A program made the position numbers and the translations under genes. Source: JAVBPP01 sp031549535 (GTDB lineage: Bacteria; Bacillota; Clostridia; Oscillospirales; Acutalibacteraceae). Taken from it: a DNA stretch of 27,316 nucleotides. Below, piece after piece: positions 15,771 through 23,756 of the stretch. Below the pieces are notes generated by a model. The model saw nothing but the letters and a program-made list of their open reading frames with translations. It was not told where the DNA came from and did no database searches. The first letter of the stretch is position 1, and the number at the start of each line of letters is the position of its first letter. Location of the stretch: NCBI GenBank assembly GCA_031549535.1, contig JAVBPP010000123.1, positions 1-27,316 on the forward strand, written 5' to 3'.

Positions 15771-16277
15771 TTGGCTAAGTTTGAAACAGCGGCTCCGGCC
15801 TCAGAATTTACAGAGCGCGTCGTTGCGATCAACCGTGTATCGAAAACCGTCAAGGGCGGCCGTATCTTTAAGTTTGCGGCGCTTGTCGTTGTCGGCGACG
15901 GCAATGGAACAATCGGTTTCGGCCTTGGGAAATCCGGCGAAGTTCCGGACGCAATCCGCAAGGGCATCGAGGACGCTAAGAAAAACCTCGTGAAAATTGC
16001 GCTCAAGGGCACAACCATCCCGCACGAGATCATCGGCAAGTTTGGCGCAGGTGTTGTCCTGTTAAAGCCTGCCGCTCCCGGTACGGGCGTTATCGCAGGT
16101 GGTCCGGTGCGTGCCGTGGTTGAAACGGTTGGTATCAAAGATATCCGCACAAAGGCGCTGCGTTCCAACAACCCCTGTAATGTCGTGCGCGCAACGATGG
16201 AAGGCCTCAAGCAGCTTCGCACTGCGGAAGAGGTTGCTGCTATCCGCGGCAAGTCGGCGCAGGAGATTCTCGGCTAA
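15771..16277 (+). CDS. rpsE: 30S ribosomal protein S5
   Basis: The start is a TTG at 15771, supported by AAAGGAGG 7 nt upstream and by the 168-residue family length; no ATG lies nearby. The dsRBD-like N-terminal half reads ERVVAINRVSKTVKGGR and FKFAALVVVGDGNG, and the C-terminal half RSNNPCNVVRATMEGL. S5 takes part in decoding accuracy and mRNA unwinding with S3 and S4. Confidence 0.97.
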   Translation: MAKFETAAPASEFTERVVAINRVSKTVKGGRIFKFAALVVVGDGNGTIGFGLGKSGEVPDAIRKGIEDAKKNLVKIALKGTTIPHEIIGKFGAGVVLLKPAAPGTGVIAGGPVRAVVETVGIKDIRTKALRSNNPCNVVRATMEGLKQLRTAEEVAAIRGKSAQEILG

Positions 16278-16346
16278 TTTGCAGCCAATGTGTTGCATTA
16301 TTTCGGCCAGATAAGCTTGTTTGGCCAGAAAGGCATGGTTTATAAG

Positions 16347-16547
16347 ATGGCAGATTTAAAATTGAAGCTGATAAAAAGCACAATCGGCGGCACTAAGCCG
16401 CAGCTTGCCACCGCGCATTCCCTGGGCTTGAAGAAAATCGGGGATGTGACCGTGCAGCCGGATAACGCGGCGACACGGGGGAAAATGAGAAAGCTGGCCC
16501 ATCTCATTCAAGTGAGTGAGGTTGACGAGGGAGGTGCAAGCAAGTGA
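16347..16547 (+). CDS. rpmD: 50S ribosomal protein L30
   Basis: The conserved protein begins MADLKLKLIKSTIGG at the ATG at 16347 and has 66 residues, slightly above the usual 60. Residues SLGLKKIGDVTVQPDN match the L30 core. Unlike nearly all its neighbours it has no good ribosome-binding site: GAAAGG ends 13 nt before this ATG, and an alternative in-frame ATG at 16335 is only 1 nt from it. The 69-nt gap before it holds GGCCAGA twice (near 16306 and 16323). It overlaps rplO by four nt. Confidence 0.93.
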   Translation: MADLKLKLIKSTIGGTKPQLATAHSLGLKKIGDVTVQPDNAATRGKMRKLAHLIQVSEVDEGGASK

Positions 16548-16987
16548 AATTGCATGAACTTTCTCCGTCACAGGGCTCGGTAAAAACGCGCAAGCGTATA
16601 GGCAGAGGCCCGGCGTCCGGTCAGGGTAAAACCGCCGGCAAGGGTCATAAAGGACAGAAAGCCCGCGCCGGCAGAGGCATGCGCGCCGGCTTTGAAGGCG
16701 GACAGATGCCCCTGCAGCGCCGCGTGCCGAAGCGTGGCTTTGTGAACATTTTTGCGACCGAAATGGCAATCGTAAACCTTGCGTCTTTAGAGAAGCGGTT
16801 TGCGGACGGCGCGGTTGTAACAATCGATGCGCTGCTCGAAACGGGGCTGATTAAAAAGACCTTGGACGGCGTCAAGATTTTGGGGCAAGGCGAACTGTCG
16901 AAGAAGCTGACCGTGCAGGCCAATGCTTTCTCCGAGAGCGCGAAACAAAAAATTGAAGCTGCCGGTGGAAAGGCAGAGGTGATCTGA
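16544..16987 (+). CDS. rplO: 50S ribosomal protein L15
   Basis: The 147-residue protein starts at a GTG overlapping the rpmD stop (GTGA), with GGGAGGTG upstream. It reads MKLHELSPSQGSVKTRKRIGRG, then GKGHKGQKARAGRG and GFEGGQMPLQRRVPKRGF. L15 is a late 50S assembly protein. It is followed two bases later by secY. Confidence 0.98.
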   Translation: MKLHELSPSQGSVKTRKRIGRGPASGQGKTAGKGHKGQKARAGRGMRAGFEGGQMPLQRRVPKRGFVNIFATEMAIVNLASLEKRFADGAVVTIDALLETGLIKKTLDGVKILGQGELSKKLTVQANAFSESAKQKIEAAGGKAEVI

Positions 16988-16989
16988 TC

Positions 16990-18357
16990 ATGTTGCAAAC
17001 GTTGGTTAACGCTTGGAAAATTGCAGATCTGCGCAAAAAGTTGCTTTTTACGGCAATGATTGTTTTGATTTTCCGCGTAGGCTCAGCGATTCCCGTTCCG
17101 TTTGCAGACATCCAGCATGCGCTGCTGGAAGCGGGGACTGAGGACACGTTCTTGAGCTATCTGGCGATGATGACAGGTGAAGCCTTCAACTACGGCACCA
17201 TTTTTGCCATGTCCATCACCCCTTACATTAACGCGTCCATCATCATGCAGCTGTTGACCGTGGCGATTCCGTACCTGGAGCGCCTGCAAAAAGAGGGCGA
17301 GGAAGGCCGCAAGAAGATTGCCTCCATCACCCGCTTTGTCACAGTCGGCTTAGGCCTCATGCAGAGCACGGCGTATTATTTCTTCATCCGCAGCAAGGAG
17401 TATCTCACTGTGGATGCGAACGGAAACGACTACACCGGTTTCTGGGCGTTTTTCCAGGCGGCTGTCATCATTCTTTGCTTTACGGCGGGCACAGCCCTCA
17501 TCATGTGGCTGGGTGAGCAGATTAATGAAAAGGGTATCGGTAACGGTATTTCCATTATTCTGTTTGCGGGCATTATTTCCAGAATGCCCACCGAAATCAC
17601 CCGTCTGTTCAGCTTTGATCCCAGCATCGGTTATCTCTCACACGGCGGCCCCTACTATTTCCTTTCTCCCTTCGCGGCAATTTGCTTGATTCTGATGATT
17701 GCGTACATCGTTCTGATGGATAACTCCGAACGGCGCATTCCGGTTCAGTACGCAAAGCGCGTTGTCGGCAGAAAGATGTACGGTGGCCAGAGTACGCACA
17801 TTCCGATTAAGGTCAACATGTCCGGCGTTATGCCCATCATCTTTGCCAGTTCCATTTTGTCCCTTCCACCCACCATCCAGATGTTCATCGAGAACAGGAT
17901 TGCGGAAGGCTCTTTCTGGCACAAGTTCTTTGATGTGTTCAGCCATGAGCACTGGGCATACGGCATCATGTATTTCTTCATGATTATCGGCTTTGCTTAC
18001 TTCTATGCCAGCATTCAGTACAATCCGATTGAAATGTCCAACAATATCCGGAAAAACAGCGGCACCATCCCGGGCATTCGCCCCGGTGAGCCGACTGCCA
18101 GATACATCGGCAAAATCATCAACCGTATCACCCTGTTGGGCGCGCTGATGATTAGCGTTGTGGCATTGTTCCCCATCGTGTTCTCCCAGGTTTCGACTGT
18201 GATTCTGCAGAAGGCGTTCCCGGAAAGCGGGGCGGCTGGGATGAACATTACCCTCGGCGGCACATCCTTAATCATTCTCGTCGGCGTTGCGCTGGAAACA
18301 GTGAAGCAGATTGAGAGCCAGATGATGATGCGCCACTACAAGGGCTTCTTAGACTAA
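16990..18357 (+). CDS. secY: Protein translocase channel subunit SecY
   Basis: The 455-residue membrane protein has about ten transmembrane helices. The N-terminal helix contains KLLFTAMIVLIFRVGSAIPVPF, followed by YINASIIMQLLTVAIPYLE. The cytosolic loops that contact SecA and the ribosome are recognisable (GGQSTHIPIKVNMSGVMPIIF and GTIPGIRPGEPTARYI). It is a little longer than the usual 420-440. It forms the SecYEG pore. The next gene is map, not adk. Confidence 0.98.
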   Translation: MLQTLVNAWKIADLRKKLLFTAMIVLIFRVGSAIPVPFADIQHALLEAGTEDTFLSYLAMMTGEAFNYGTIFAMSITPYINASIIMQLLTVAIPYLERLQKEGEEGRKKIASITRFVTVGLGLMQSTAYYFFIRSKEYLTVDANGNDYTGFWAFFQAAVIILCFTAGTALIMWLGEQINEKGIGNGISIILFAGIISRMPTEITRLFSFDPSIGYLSHGGPYYFLSPFAAICLILMIAYIVLMDNSERRIPVQYAKRVVGRKMYGGQSTHIPIKVNMSGVMPIIFASSILSLPPTIQMFIENRIAEGSFWHKFFDVFSHEHWAYGIMYFFMIIGFAYFYASIQYNPIEMSNNIRKNSGTIPGIRPGEPTARYIGKIINRITLLGALMISVVALFPIVFSQVSTVILQKAFPESGAAGMNITLGGTSLIILVGVALETVKQIESQMMMRHYKGFLD

Positions 18358-18401
18358 TTCGTAAACCTGCGAACAGGCTTGGCGCTCGGAAGGAAAGAGA
18401 T

Positions 18402-19157
18402 ATGATTATCCTAAAAAACAGCAAAGAACTTGCGCTGATGAGGGAAGCATGCATCATTTCCGCCAGAGCGCTCAAGCTGGCGGGCGAGGCAGTTGAGCCG
18501 GGCGTCAGCACAGCGGAAATCGACCGGATTGCCCACGATTTCATTGTCAAAAGCGGTGCTGTGCCCAACTTTTTACACTACAACGGCTTTCCGGCCACTG
18601 CCTGCATTTCCATTAACCAGGAGGTTATCCACGGCATCCCAAAGCAAACGCGCATCATTCAAGCGGGCGACTTGGTGAAAATCGACCTGGGAGCAAGCCT
18701 TGCGGGCTTCAACGGCGACAATGCCGCCACTTTCGCAGCGGGAGAAATTTCCCAAGAGGCGAAGCGGCTGAGCGACACCACGCGTGAGAGTCTTTACAAA
18801 GGGATTCAAGCGGCGTGTGCGGGCGGCAGGGTCGGTGATATCGGAGCAGCGGTGAGCGCACATTGCGAGGCGGAGGGCTACGGTGTCGTGCGGGAGTTTA
18901 CCGGTCATGGAATCGGCAAGGCCCTGCATGAGGAACCGAGCGTGCCGAACTACGGCACTCCGGGAAGAGGGGTACGCCTGGTACCCGGAATGACCCTGGC
19001 CATTGAACCGATGATGAATCAGGGGACATGGCAAGTCAAAATTCTGCCGGACCGCTGGACGGTTGTCACAAGGGACGGCAAGCTTTCCGCGCACTTTGAA
19101 CACACCATTGCCATCACGGCAGACGGCCCGGTCATTTTGACCGACCCCAATGCTTGA
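18402..19157 (+). CDS. map: Methionine aminopeptidase type I
   Basis: The 251-residue enzyme removes the N-terminal methionine from new proteins using two metal ions. The ligands are visible: Asp in VKIDLGASL, Asp in FNGDNAATF, His in FTGHGIGKALHEEP, Glu in LAIEPMMNQ and Glu in HFEHTIAIT. The usual YHGD motif reads FNGD here. The substrate-site His in QEVIHGIP is kept. It lacks an SH3-binding or zinc-finger extension. A 44-nt gap separates it from secY, where adk would usually lie. Confidence 0.97.
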   Translation: MIILKNSKELALMREACIISARALKLAGEAVEPGVSTAEIDRIAHDFIVKSGAVPNFLHYNGFPATACISINQEVIHGIPKQTRIIQAGDLVKIDLGASLAGFNGDNAATFAAGEISQEAKRLSDTTRESLYKGIQAACAGGRVGDIGAAVSAHCEAEGYGVVREFTGHGIGKALHEEPSVPNYGTPGRGVRLVPGMTLAIEPMMNQGTWQVKILPDRWTVVTRDGKLSAHFEHTIAITADGPVILTDPNA

Positions 19158-19168
19158 GAGGTAGCACG

Positions 19169-19462
19169 ATGGAAATGGGTACAGTAGTGCAATCCCTGCG
19201 CGGCAGGGACAGGGGCAAATTCCTGGCAGTGCTGGGGGAGGAGCAGGGCTTCTTTCTCGTGTGCGACGGCAAGGAGCGCCCCCTGGAAAGACCGAAGAAA
19301 AAGAACCCGCGCCACCTGCTCCAAACCGGACAGTGCATCGCGGCAGAAAACATGCGTTACAACTCCAGGCTGCGCAGAGCGCTTTTCCATGCCGGGGAAC
19401 AAAACGCAGATGAATTCCATGGGAAAGGCAGGGATGCACATGTCGAAACAAGACATGATTGA
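19169..19462 (+). CDS. KOW-domain RNA-binding protein (YbzG/L14e-like)
   Basis: This 97-residue basic protein begins MEMGTVVQSLRGRDRGKFLAVLG, a KOW motif, and contains RPKKKNPRHLL. B. subtilis has a comparable protein (YbzG) in the same place between map and infA. A TTG at 19154 overlaps the map stop and is in frame, but the ATG at 19169 has GAGAGG 7 nt upstream. Its 3' end overlaps infA by 23 nt in another frame. A role in ribosome assembly is likely but unproven. Confidence 0.85.
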   Translation: MEMGTVVQSLRGRDRGKFLAVLGEEQGFFLVCDGKERPLERPKKKNPRHLLQTGQCIAAENMRYNSRLRRALFHAGEQNADEFHGKGRDAHVETRHD

Positions 19463-19658
19463 AATCGAAGGTACGGTAGTGGAAGCGTTACCAAACGCCA
19501 CTTTTCAGGTGGAATTAGAAAACGGTCATAAGATTTTAGCGCATATTTCCGGAAAACTACGCATGAACTACATCAAGATTTTACCCGGAGATAAGGTTAC
19601 GGTTGAAATGTCACCCTATGATTTGACACGCGGCCGCATTACCTGGCGCTTTAAGTAA
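19440..19658 (+). CDS. infA: Translation initiation factor IF-1
   Basis: The ATG at 19440 gives the exact family length of 72 residues and begins MSKQDMIEIEGTVVEALPN; the frame stays open back to 19389. The OB-fold motifs VELENGHKILAHISGKLRMNYI and SPYDLTRGRITWRFK are intact. IF-1 blocks the A site during initiation. The start lies inside the end of the KOW gene, with AAGGCAGG upstream. Confidence 0.98.
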   Translation: MSKQDMIEIEGTVVEALPNATFQVELENGHKILAHISGKLRMNYIKILPGDKVTVEMSPYDLTRGRITWRFK

Positions 19659-19712
19659 ATTCTAAGCCGCCGTAAACGCAAGGGCGGCACGGCAAGAAAG
19701 GAACGGTCAGTT

Positions 19713-19826
19713 ATGAAAGTGAGACCTTCTGTAAAGACCATGTGCGAAAAATGCAAAATCATTAAGCGCAAGGGAAAAGTCATGGTTATCTGTGAAAATC
19801 CCAAGCACAAGCAGCGTCAAGGCTAA
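19713..19826 (+). CDS. rpmJ: 50S ribosomal protein L36, zinc type
   Basis: The 37-residue protein begins MKVRPSVKTMCEKCK and binds zinc through Cys11, Cys14, Cys27 and His32. This is the small Zn form of L36 and the last protein added to the 50S subunit. GAAAGGA precedes the ATG. It lies at its usual place between infA and rpsM. Confidence 0.98.
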   Translation: MKVRPSVKTMCEKCKIIKRKGKVMVICENPKHKQRQG

Positions 19827-19864
19827 GCCGCGGACGCAAACCAATATGGAGGTGCAACTGAACA

Positions 19865-20233
19865 ATGGCGCGTATATCAGGAGTTGACCTGCCCAGAGAT
19901 AAACGCATTGAAATTGCGTTGACTTATATCTTTGGTATCGGTCGGAAAACTGCAAGCGACATTATCGCAGCAACGGGTGTCAACCCCGACATTCGAGTCA
20001 GAGACTTGAGCGAAGATGATGTTTCCAAACTGCGTGAGTATATCGACCATGATTGCAAAGTGGAAGGTGACCTGCGCCGTGAGACGGCATTTGAAATTAA
20101 GCGACTGATTGAAATCGGCTGCTATCGCGGTGTACGTCATCGCAAGGGCTTGCCCGTGAGAGGGCAGCGCTCTAAGACGAACGCCCGTACACGCAAGGGC
20201 CCGAAAAAGACCATTGCGAACAAGAAGAAGTAA
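19865..20233 (+). CDS. rpsM: 30S ribosomal protein S13
   Basis: The 122-residue protein begins MARISGVDLPRDKRIEIALTYIFGIG and ends in a basic tail after HRKGLPVRGQRSKTNARTRKG. S13 forms bridges to 23S rRNA and L5 and contacts the P-site tRNA. GGAGG precedes the start. Confidence 0.98.
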   Translation: MARISGVDLPRDKRIEIALTYIFGIGRKTASDIIAATGVNPDIRVRDLSEDDVSKLREYIDHDCKVEGDLRRETAFEIKRLIEIGCYRGVRHRKGLPVRGQRSKTNARTRKGPKKTIANKKK

Positions 20234-20250
20234 AGCGGAGGAGGAACAAT

Positions 20251-20655
20251 ATGGCTACCAAAGCTACAGCCAAAAAGGCGGGCACACGCAAACGCCGCGA
20301 ACGCAAGAATATTGAACGCGGCGCAGCCCATATCCAATCCACCTTTAACAACACCATTATTACCATCACCGACACGCAGGGGAACGCTGTTTCCTGGGCG
20401 AGCGCGGGTGAAATGGGCTTCCGCGGTTCCAGAAAGTCCACGCCCTTTGCGGCGCAGACCGCTGCAGAAACAGCCGCGAAGGCAGCAATGGAACACGGCA
20501 TGAAAATTGTTGAAGTGTTTGTTAAGGGCCCCGGCTCGGGGCGTGAGGCCGCGATTCGCGCGCTGCAGACAGCAGGCCTTGAGGTGAGCATGATTAAAGA
20601 CGTTACGCCGATTCCGCATAACGGCTGCCGCCCGCCCAAGAGAAGGCGCGTATAA
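20251..20655 (+). CDS. rpsK: 30S ribosomal protein S11
   Basis: The 134-residue protein shows IQSTFNNTIITITDTQGN, GSGREAAIRALQ and the C-terminal PHNGCRPPKRRRV. S11 forms the platform with S18 near the E site. The start follows AAAGCGGAGGAGG by a standard spacing. Confidence 0.98.
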   Translation: MATKATAKKAGTRKRRERKNIERGAAHIQSTFNNTIITITDTQGNAVSWASAGEMGFRGSRKSTPFAAQTAAETAAKAAMEHGMKIVEVFVKGPGSGREAAIRALQTAGLEVSMIKDVTPIPHNGCRPPKRRRV

Positions 20656-20670
20656 GGATGGAGGGTTAAT

Positions 20671-21297
20671 ATGGCAAGATATACAGGCGCGGTTTGTAAA
20701 CTATGCCGCCGCGAGGGAAAGAAGCTGTTCCTGAAAGGGGAGCGTTGCTACACCGGCAAATGCTCCGTGGATCGCCGCTCTTATGCCCCCGGACAGCACG
20801 GCCAGAGCCGCAAAAAGACAAGTGAATACGGCTTGCAGCTGCGCGCAAAGCAGCAGGCGAGGCGTTATTATGGCATTCAGGAAGGGCAGTTCCACAAGTA
20901 TTTCCTCATGGCGGAGCGCAAGCAGGGCGTAACAGGTGAAAACATGCTCCAAATTTGCGAAAGCCGCTTGGATAATGTTATTTATCTGCTTGGCTGGGCC
21001 TCCTCCCGTGCACAGGCGAGGCAGCTTGTGACCCACGGTCACTTTAAAGTGAATGACCATAAGGTGGATATCCCGTCCTATTTGACAAAACCCGGCGATG
21101 TCGTGACGATTAAGCAAAAGAGCAAAGAGACCGACAATATGAAGGCAGTTATCGAAATCAACTCCGGCCGTCCTGTTCCGCAGTGGCTGGATGCTGATAA
21201 GGATGCAAGCGTTGCAAAGATTATCAGTCTTCCCACGCGTGAGCAAATTGCCGTACCGGTTGAGGAACATCTGATCGTCGAGTTTTACTCCAAATAA
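20671..21297 (+). CDS. rpsD: 30S ribosomal protein S4, zinc type
   Basis: The 208-residue protein begins MARYTGAVCKLCRREGKKLFLKG; Cys9, Cys12, Cys26 and Cys31 form the zinc site of the C+ form. The S4/alpha-L-like domain reads SRLDNVIYLLGWASSRAQARQLVTHGHF. S4 starts 30S body assembly, and in several bacteria it represses its own operon. In many Firmicutes rpsD is outside this cluster; here it lies between rpsK and rpoA. Confidence 0.98.
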   Translation: MARYTGAVCKLCRREGKKLFLKGERCYTGKCSVDRRSYAPGQHGQSRKKTSEYGLQLRAKQQARRYYGIQEGQFHKYFLMAERKQGVTGENMLQICESRLDNVIYLLGWASSRAQARQLVTHGHFKVNDHKVDIPSYLTKPGDVVTIKQKSKETDNMKAVIEINSGRPVPQWLDADKDASVAKIISLPTREQIAVPVEEHLIVEFYSK

Positions 21298-21436
21298 TGC
21301 CGCATGATTCTTCTGTCTGCATGGATATTGCCGTTTTTCGACAGTGTCGCATTGTATGATAGTATCATGCCGCAAAAGGCAGTGAGTTTAATTCCGTCGG
21401 CGGGGCTTGCCCTGCTTAGAAGAAGGAGGTTTCTGA
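21298..21436 (+). promoter_or_regulatory. Structured rpsD-rpoA intergenic region
   Basis: This is the longest internal gap of the cluster (139 nt). It has two perfect odd palindromes close together: CGACA-G-TGTCG (21339-21349) and ATGATA-G-TATCAT (21356-21368). A weak promoter can be read across them, TTCGAC (21337-21342) with 17 nt to TAGTAT (21360-21365). They could be operator sites for a dimer or mark an internal promoter for rpoA-rplQ. The AGAAGGAGG of rpoA follows at the end. Confidence 0.4.
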
Positions 21437-22387
21437 ATGATCGGAATAGAGAAGCCCAAAATCGAATCGGCTGAGGTGACCAACAACGGCACCTATGGCA
21501 GGTTTGTTGTGGAACCCCTGGAGCGTGGTTACGGCACAACCCTTGGCAACAGTCTGCGCAGAGTATTGCTGTCCTCATTGCCGGGCTATGCAATCACTTC
21601 TGTAAAGATAGATGGGATCCTGCATGAGTTCTCCACAATTGATGGGGTTAAAGAGGATGTCACGGAAGTCGTGCTGAATTTGAAGGATGTTGTCCTAAAG
21701 ATTCATGGCGAAGGGCCGAAGAAGCTGTATGTGGATATGAACGGCGAGGCGGATATCACCGCCGGCAGTATTCAAACAGATTCCGAGGTTGAAATCCTCA
21801 ATCCCGAGCAGCACATTGCAACGATTGACGACGGCGCGCATATCAGCATGGAATTAACCTGCGATAAGGGCAGGGGCTATGTTTCCGCCGAGCGCAACAA
21901 GCAGATTTTGAACCCCGCAATCGGCGTTATCGCGATTGACTCAATCTATTCGCCTGTGCTGAAGGTAAATTACACAGTCGAAAACACCCGTGTCGGCCAG
22001 ATTACAGACTACGATAAGCTGACCCTCGAGGTGTGGACAAACGGCACCATCAGCGCGATGGAGGCTGTTTCGCTAGGGGCCAAGATCCTCAACGAGCATC
22101 TCAATCTCTTCGGCGACCTCTCTGACGAGGCCTACGACACAGAGATTATGGTGGAGAAGGACGACAACGGCAAAGAAAAGGTCTTGGAGATGACCATTGA
22201 TGAGCTTGACCTGTCTGTGCGCTCCTCAAACTGTTTGAAGAGAGCGAACATCAATACCGTTGAAGAACTCATAAACAAATCCGAGGACGACATGATGAAG
22301 GTTCGCAACCTCGGCAGAAAATCCCTGGACGAGGTCGTCGCAAAGCTGCAGTCTTTGGGGCTTGACCTGCGCCGGGAGGACGATTAA
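21437..22387 (+). CDS. rpoA: DNA-directed RNA polymerase alpha subunit
   Basis: The 316-residue protein has the N-terminal assembly domain (FVVEPLERGYGTTLGNSLRRVLLSSLPG, about 1-230) and a C-terminal domain (about 245-316, LSVRSSNCLKRANINTVEEL and NLGRKSLDEV) that binds UP elements and activators. Its length and order are normal. It is part of the alpha operon with S13, S11, S4 and L17. Confidence 0.98.
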   Translation: MIGIEKPKIESAEVTNNGTYGRFVVEPLERGYGTTLGNSLRRVLLSSLPGYAITSVKIDGILHEFSTIDGVKEDVTEVVLNLKDVVLKIHGEGPKKLYVDMNGEADITAGSIQTDSEVEILNPEQHIATIDDGAHISMELTCDKGRGYVSAERNKQILNPAIGVIAIDSIYSPVLKVNYTVENTRVGQITDYDKLTLEVWTNGTISAMEAVSLGAKILNEHLNLFGDLSDEAYDTEIMVEKDDNGKEKVLEMTIDELDLSVRSSNCLKRANINTVEELINKSEDDMMKVRNLGRKSLDEVVAKLQSLGLDLRREDD

Positions 22388-22421
22388 TACGAATCGCTGA
22401 CAAAGGAAGGAGAGAGCTAAC

Positions 22422-22769
22422 ATGCCCGGAACCCGAAAACTTGGCAGACCGACCGATCACCGCCGGTCAATGCTCAGGGGCATGGTCACTTATCTGTTAG
22501 AAAACGGCAGGATTGAAACCACCGTTACCCGCGCGAAGGAAGTGCGCGCGATGACAGAGAAGATGATTACCACAGCAAAGGACAGTTCCCTTGCCTCAAA
22601 GCGCAAGGTCTTGGCATATGTCACCAAAGAGGATGTCGTCAAAAAGTTGTTTGATGAAATCGCTCCAAAGTACAAAGAGACCAGCGGCGGTTATTGCCGG
22701 ATTATCAAAACCGGCCCGCGCCGCGGCGACGCTGCGGAAATGTGCATCATCGAATTGGTGCAGAAATGA
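22422..22769 (+). CDS. rplQ: 50S ribosomal protein L17
   Basis: The 115-residue protein begins MPGTRKLGRPTDHRRSMLRG and ends GGYCRIIKTGPRRGDAAEMCIIELV, the short bacterial L17. It is the last gene of the cluster and is followed six bases later by the terminator. AAGGAGAG precedes the ATG. Confidence 0.98.
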   Translation: MPGTRKLGRPTDHRRSMLRGMVTYLLENGRIETTVTRAKEVRAMTEKMITTAKDSSLASKRKVLAYVTKEDVVKKLFDEIAPKYKETSGGYCRIIKTGPRRGDAAEMCIIELVQK

Positions 22770-22775
22770 AAACTA

Positions 22776-22820
22776 AAAACGCTGCCCCCGAGCCGGAAAA
22801 TGGTTTGGGGGCAGCGTTTT
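22776..22820. terminator. Strong bidirectional terminator after rplQ
   Basis: AAAACGCTGCCCCC (22776-22789) and GGGGGCAGCGTTTT (22807-22820) form a perfect 14-bp stem with a 17-nt loop. T-runs flank it on both strands, so it can stop the ribosomal transcript rightward and the PHP transcript leftward. The converging genes end on either side of it. Confidence 0.92.
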
Positions 22821-22847
22821 ATTTGGAAAGGTATTTGGATATTGGTA

Positions 22848-23738
22848 TTATACTCGCACAATCGGCTGCAAAAACAGTTTGGCTCCATTTTCGCCGGTCA
22901 CTTCCACGCGCACATAAGCCTCACCCTCGGGGATACGAAATACGGCAGTTTCCGCGTCAAACTCCGCCAAAAGCCTGCCTTGGAAGCCGGTGAATTTATA
23001 GCAAAACTGCTTGCTTACGTTTTCGGTGTACCACCCCGCTGTAACGCTGAGCGTATCGCCGTCCAGGCCGCAATGCTTCAGCGTAAGGCCGGTGGAAACA
23101 TAGAAACGCCCGGCCTCTACCGCCTCTTTGATGGCAGCGAAGCTGGTTTCGCTTGCATAAATCATGTTCCACGCCCGCGCCATATCATGCCAAAGGTGAA
23201 AATCATCGTTGCCGAAGCCGTAAAGCAGGCGCCCCTGGGACAGCAAATGGTCCCAGACATCCAGCGCAAGGCCGGAGCCGACCAAACGGTAAATCACCGG
23301 GTTGATGATTTCAATGCCGGTATAGCCCTGCCACTGTTCCAGCTTGGCGAGATAGGCATCGTCGCGGTAGCCGGGGATGCCCCAGTTGGGGTGGCAGAGT
23401 ATCGTGAAGCCGCCCTGCTCCCGCGTGAAATCCATGGCCTCCTGGTGGGGCAGATCGCGGTATTCTTTCACGCCGACCTGCAGCATGTGCGGGGTGCCGG
23501 AGTATTCCACGGCGTCCAGCGGCAAAATGCCGTCCATATCCGGCTCCATGGGCAGGTACATATCATGGTTGGAAAAGGCAAGGGCGTCATAGCGGGCATA
23601 CATATAGGCGTCCGCAACCGCTTTCATGGAGTGAATGCCGCATTTGCCCGGCTGACAGACCCCGGCATGGGTGTGGAAGTTCACGCGCTTGCAGTCATAT
23701 TTGGGATCTGTGATATCCGCGTAGGGAAAGCGATACAT
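22848..23738 (-). CDS. PHP-domain metallohydrolase (CehA/McbA-like)
   Basis: This 296-residue protein has the PHP metal motifs: His22 and His24 in NFHTH, His58-Asp59 in FSNHD, Glu78 in AVEYSG, His116 in LCHPNW and the late GFGNDDFH. A C-terminal beta domain (about 215-296) ends LQPIVRV, as in CehA/McbA-family hydrolases. PHP enzymes cleave phosphoesters, and some CehA-like members cleave carbamates; the substrate here is unknown. No signal peptide is seen. The start has AAAGGAG upstream. It lies 18 nt downstream of the sulfatase gene in one operon. Confidence 0.85.
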   Translation of the reverse strand: MYRFPYADITDPKYDCKRVNFHTHAGVCQPGKCGIHSMKAVADAYMYARYDALAFSNHDMYLPMEPDMDGILPLDAVEYSGTPHMLQVGVKEYRDLPHQEAMDFTREQGGFTILCHPNWGIPGYRDDAYLAKLEQWQGYTGIEIINPVIYRLVGSGLALDVWDHLLSQGRLLYGFGNDDFHLWHDMARAWNMIYASETSFAAIKEAVEAGRFYVSTGLTLKHCGLDGDTLSVTAGWYTENVSKQFCYKFTGFQGRLLAEFDAETAVFRIPEGEAYVRVEVTGENGAKLFLQPIVRV

Positions 23739-23756
23739 GGCGATGGTCTCCTTTAT

